A stretch of DNA of 33,222 bases from CAZVRZ01 sp964629965 (GTDB lineage Bacteria > Chloroflexota > Anaerolineae > Anaerolineales > UBA4823), in NCBI GenBank assembly GCA_964629965.1, contig CAZVRZ010000057.1:1-33222 (forward strand). Reading direction: 5' to 3'. Both the position numbers and the translations under genes were made by a program. The number at the start of each line of letters is the position of its first letter. The first letter of the stretch is position 1. Shown here in pieces: positions 30,436 to 33,222 of the stretch. The notes beneath the pieces are model-generated. The model did no database searches and was not told the origin of the DNA. It saw only the letters and a program-made list of their open reading frames with translations.

Positions 30436-31843
30436 CCTTAGTATCCACATAATCCATATCTATTGGATATGATGAGTTGCCGATATTTATCAAAGCCCCT
30501 AGCATGATACAAAAAGAAGTAAAAAAACCAATATGGCGGAAAACCGATTGAAACTGCACGTACAATAGTAGAGCGAGCAGATAAAGAATTGCTCCCATAA
30601 GGAAACTTTGATCTTCCAAATCTAAAAATTTCCATTTATATGTTTTATAACGTAAATCCTTATAGACACTAATTATAAACCACAATAAAGCCACTAATCC
30701 TAAGCTTCCTAATGTCATAGCAAAATAAGTGAAAATATTATGGGTATAACCTCCTTTCCATATCATTATGCTACGCTCATACTGATATTGAAAGCCTAAT
30801 CCTTTACCAACAATTGGGCTACTTAAAAAATAGGATAAGGCTTCCTTGGACTCTTTTACACGCACATTTTCATCGGCCGATTTCTCACTTAATTCTTCAA
30901 AGCGACCGGTAATTCCAGATGAAATAAAACTAAAGATGGGCAAAGAAGGCATTACAATCATTAACATCAGTAACGCAACCACAAGTAAACTAGTAAGACG
31001 AATAAACAATCGTAGACTATAGCGCATGGATTCAACCCTAGCGTATAGAAGAAACGCAACAATTGCACAAATAAAGAAGATCAGGTACACACTGCGAAGA
31101 AAAGTTAACATCACTGCTAAAGAGAAAAACAAACACGCAGCATAATGGATCAACAACAGCTTACGAGATGAAACCATGATGTACCCAAAAGCAAATAATG
31201 GAATGCCGATAACCATAGGCTGGTAAGCCCCAAAGCCAAGTTCACTTCGCAATATCCAGAAATTATTATGTGAGATGGCTGAGCCCAACATTCCTATTCC
31301 ACCGCCAAAAGAAATCGCTATTAAGGTAAAAGCAGCAATATATAGAACCCCAACAAGAACTCTTCGGTCTGTTTTTGTCTTAAGCGTGCCGGCAGCAATA
31401 TAGAAGAGGAATAAACCTGTAAAAGGAATTATTCCTCTCAACCAATGATAAAGTGAGGTATCATTAACAATTGCAACAGCTATAGAAAATAAACATAATC
31501 CCAGGATCGCAACAATTGGGTAGTGCGTAAAACCGTTCGGCAAATGCATCCATCCCCTCCTGATCAACCAGGCAAGAATTGTGACAGCAAAACCAGAAAC
31601 GTATACAATTTCGACTAAGCCAATCTCTTGAGGCGCGGGAGGAACGATTGCCAATAATAATAAGAGCAGGTAAACACCAATCTTTGGATTATATGTGATC
31701 AACATAAATAATACTACACCAGCGGGTGCAAGCAAGAAATATTTTTCCATAGCAAAAACTGTCGCCAGCCAACCCGCCCCTCCGGATAAAACAGCACCTA
31801 TAATAATAAGTGTGAAAGAAAGAATTTTCTGCTGTTTTCCCAT
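30416..31843 (-). CDS. Wzy-type O-antigen polymerase/ligase family protein
   Basis: This 475-residue protein has about eleven to twelve hydrophobic segments and the Wzy_C-type elements: a loop with VRVKESKEALSYFLSSPIVGKGLGF followed by GGYTHNIFTYFAMTLGSLG, where the THN takes the place of the ligase-type histidine motif. The periplasmic loop probably sits between residues about 305 and 390. It would polymerise undecaprenyl-linked repeat units after flipping. It starts three bases after the flippase stop and overlaps the GT4 gene by 20 bases, so the three genes are translationally coupled. Its codon and base composition is AT-richer than the tkt/hdr blocks. WaaL-type ligase activity cannot be excluded by sequence, but adjacency to wzx and wzz favours Wzy. 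Confidence 0.85.
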   Translation of the reverse strand: MGKQQKILSFTLIIIGAVLSGGAGWLATVFAMEKYFLLAPAGVVLFMLITYNPKIGVYLLLLLLAIVPPAPQEIGLVEIVYVSGFAVTILAWLIRRGWMHLPNGFTHYPIVAILGLCLFSIAVAIVNDTSLYHWLRGIIPFTGLFLFYIAAGTLKTKTDRRVLVGVLYIAAFTLIAISFGGGIGMLGSAISHNNFWILRSELGFGAYQPMVIGIPLFAFGYIMVSSRKLLLIHYAACLFFSLAVMLTFLRSVYLIFFICAIVAFLLYARVESMRYSLRLFIRLTSLLVVALLMLMIVMPSLPIFSFISSGITGRFEELSEKSADENVRVKESKEALSYFLSSPIVGKGLGFQYQYERSIMIWKGGYTHNIFTYFAMTLGSLGLVALLWFIISVYKDLRYKTYKWKFLDLEDQSFLMGAILYLLALLLYVQFQSVFRHIGFFTSFCIMLGALINIGNSSYPIDMDYVDTKDEHTTD

Positions 31844-31846
31844 TTT

Positions 31847-33154
31847 CTAAACCCGTTTTTTCTTATTTAGATAAGCCATCACAAAAATCTTCAAATGATC
31901 ATAATCCACTAGCGTTGGAACCAGCAACTGAAATACCTTGATTTCACTATAGCGCGAGATAGCTCGCATTAAGTAAATAGCATAAGCGATATATCCTGCC
32001 GATGCAGCAGTAGCTGCTCCAATGAGTCCGAACCTTGGAATCAATAATAAATCCAATAATACGGTGATCAGTAAATTTATAAAGGCCCCTCTGGAAGGTA
32101 TTTTGCTTTTGCCCATACCGAATAAGTGGTTGGAAGCAATAATCGCAATACTTAAGGCAAATATTCCAGGGAGTATAATACGAAAACTGGGGACTGCAGG
32201 CCGGAAAGCATCAGACATAATAAGAGGGATAATCCATGGAGCACTAGCAAACAAAACAATCCCAATTATACCTATCAGAACAGTATTCATTTTATATAAG
32301 GTATGTACTTTTGACCCACGACCAATTGAGGATTCTCTTGCGATTGCTACTGCGCCTAGTCCTTTTGGTAAATAGAGCAAGCCTTCTGCAACCGTAATCG
32401 ACATTGAATAATAGCCAACCAAAGTAACATCCAAGAAGGCTGCTAAAATAAAAAGGTCCACTTTATTATTTAACCAATTGGTTAAGTTATTCACATAGGC
32501 ATTTTTGCCATAAATCAATTGATCATACAGAAGTTTCCAGTCAAAAACCAATTTGCTGGATCGGTTTCGAACCAATGCTCTTGTACAAAGGAATGAAATC
32601 AATACGCCTAACCATACACCCAATCCCCACACAGGCATCAAAAGGCTGACATCCAGAATGTCTAGAATAGATACCGACAAAACAATCAGAAGTATGGTTC
32701 CGAAACGGAAGATTACAACCCAAAAATAGGACTTAAAATCTCTACTTCCAATCAAAATTGACCCCATATAAAGAAGCAAGATTTCTCCCAATACAGAAAT
32801 AGGGATTGCCCACAAGAATGTGGCCGGGAAATGCGCAAAATAGCCAGGGAACAATTCAATAATGCCATAGGTTAAGGCTGATATGAGCACTCCAGATACT
32901 AATCCGAACATAATTACATGGCTTAAGAGAGAACCAATTTTTTCGGGATATTGTCCGGCATAGTAAGTTGTCGATATTTCTAATCCTGCGCTTCCGAAAA
33001 GAGCAGCCAATGTGACTACCGAGAGTGCTATTCCAAAACTACCCTGGGCATCTGGGCCCAATAGGTTGGCAATAATGATCAACAGCGCAGCTCGGCTACC
33101 AGCCATAAAAAATCTAGTTATCAGGGAATAAAAGCTTTCTTCTAAAATCATCAA
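31847..33154 (-). CDS. Wzx-type polysaccharide flippase (MOP superfamily)
   Basis: This 435-residue protein with about twelve membrane helices is a flippase of the MOP exporter superfamily, the Wzx kind that turns undecaprenyl-diphosphate-linked oligosaccharides across the membrane. Supporting features are the opening RFFMAGSRAALLIIIANLLG with PDAQGSFGIALSV, and YVNNLTNWLNNKVDLFILAA followed by LVGYYSMSITVAEGLLYLP, a conserved family pattern in the middle helices. AGGATA lies about eight bases before the first of two adjacent ATGs (33154 and 33151). It is the most upstream gene seen of this locus; only 68 bases remain to the window edge, so more genes or the promoter may lie outside. Confidence 0.9.
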   Translation of the reverse strand: MMILEESFYSLITRFFMAGSRAALLIIIANLLGPDAQGSFGIALSVVTLAALFGSAGLEISTTYYAGQYPEKIGSLLSHVIMFGLVSGVLISALTYGIIELFPGYFAHFPATFLWAIPISVLGEILLLYMGSILIGSRDFKSYFWVVIFRFGTILLIVLSVSILDILDVSLLMPVWGLGVWLGVLISFLCTRALVRNRSSKLVFDWKLLYDQLIYGKNAYVNNLTNWLNNKVDLFILAAFLDVTLVGYYSMSITVAEGLLYLPKGLGAVAIARESSIGRGSKVHTLYKMNTVLIGIIGIVLFASAPWIIPLIMSDAFRPAVPSFRIILPGIFALSIAIIASNHLFGMGKSKIPSRGAFINLLITVLLDLLLIPRFGLIGAATAASAGYIAYAIYLMRAISRYSEIKVFQLLVPTLVDYDHLKIFVMAYLNKKKRV

Positions 33155-33222
33155 AATTTATCCTAATCAATTCACTACCGGACAAGTTGCGGATAACCAT
33201 GCGAAAAATCTGTGAAAGAAAC

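Noticed and set aside
33155..33222. TTGTCC and GATAAA with 17-base spacing upstream of the flippase gene
   Set aside because: The -10 candidate overlaps the AGGATA ribosome binding site, so transcription would start too close to the ATG; the true promoter is probably outside the window.
1..33222. Searches by eye for tRNA, rRNA, CRISPR arrays, insertion sequences, toxin-antitoxin or phage-defence genes
   Set aside because: No cloverleaf, regularly spaced repeats, transposase motifs or known defence domains were found; all large frames have metabolic or glycan roles.

Overview
The window most resembles an anaerobic Chloroflexota bacterium of the Anaerolineae type. This is inferred from gene content: a fused transaldolase/glucose-6-phosphate isomerase, an HdrCBA-MvhD electron-transfer operon with a methylene-tetrahydrofolate reductase, a lipoprotein with a Thr/Pro-rich linker, and large GT-C membrane glycosyltransferases. 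No rRNA, tRNA, CRISPR array, insertion sequence or phage gene was seen. Every unassigned gap is under about 200 bases.

Layout. (1) Bases 1-5757, minus strand: a sugar-phosphate operon read tkt, rpiB, tal-pgi, then a TPR-like gene that runs off the left edge. A promoter candidate lies upstream of tkt and a terminator-like hairpin lies between tkt and rpiB. (2) Bases 5879-13350, plus strand: hdrC, hdrB, hdrA, mvhD and a [4Fe-4S] protein, each overlapping the next or one base apart, followed by a formate/nitrite-type channel and a protein in which a MetV-like domain is fused to MetF. Together they suggest a soluble, probably flavin-bifurcating, methylene-THF reductase tied to formate and the methyl branch of the Wood-Ljungdahl pathway. 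A bidirectional terminator closes this block. (3) Bases 13420-14448, minus strand: an ECF sigma factor and a small single-span membrane protein. (4) Bases 14491-22324, minus strand: O-antigen-ligase-like protein, YbhN-type membrane protein, WecG/TagA glycosyltransferase, two GT-C proteins (one broken by an in-frame TAG) and a glycosidase-like lipoprotein. (5) Bases 22389-33154, minus strand: a Wzx/Wzy-type polysaccharide locus with flippase, polymerase, GT4 glycosyltransferase, PglC-like phosphoglycosyl transferase, PglD-like acetyltransferase, DegT aminotransferase, a 4,6-dehydratase fusion and a Wzz-like regulator. A 15-bp perfect-stem terminator separates blocks 4 and 5.

The most unusual item is the 4,6-dehydratase at 24446-26416. 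It joins the membrane and Rossmann N-terminal half of a FlaA1/WbpM/PglF-type protein to a complete RmlB (dTDP-glucose 4,6-dehydratase) domain instead of the usual FlaA1-type catalytic domain. With the adjacent aminotransferase, acetyltransferase and phosphoglycosyl transferase it forms a C-D-E-F cassette that parallels bacillosamine loci. This suggests a membrane-tethered route to a 4-acetamido-4,6-dideoxy sugar, possibly dTDP-linked, that may start or join the glycan.
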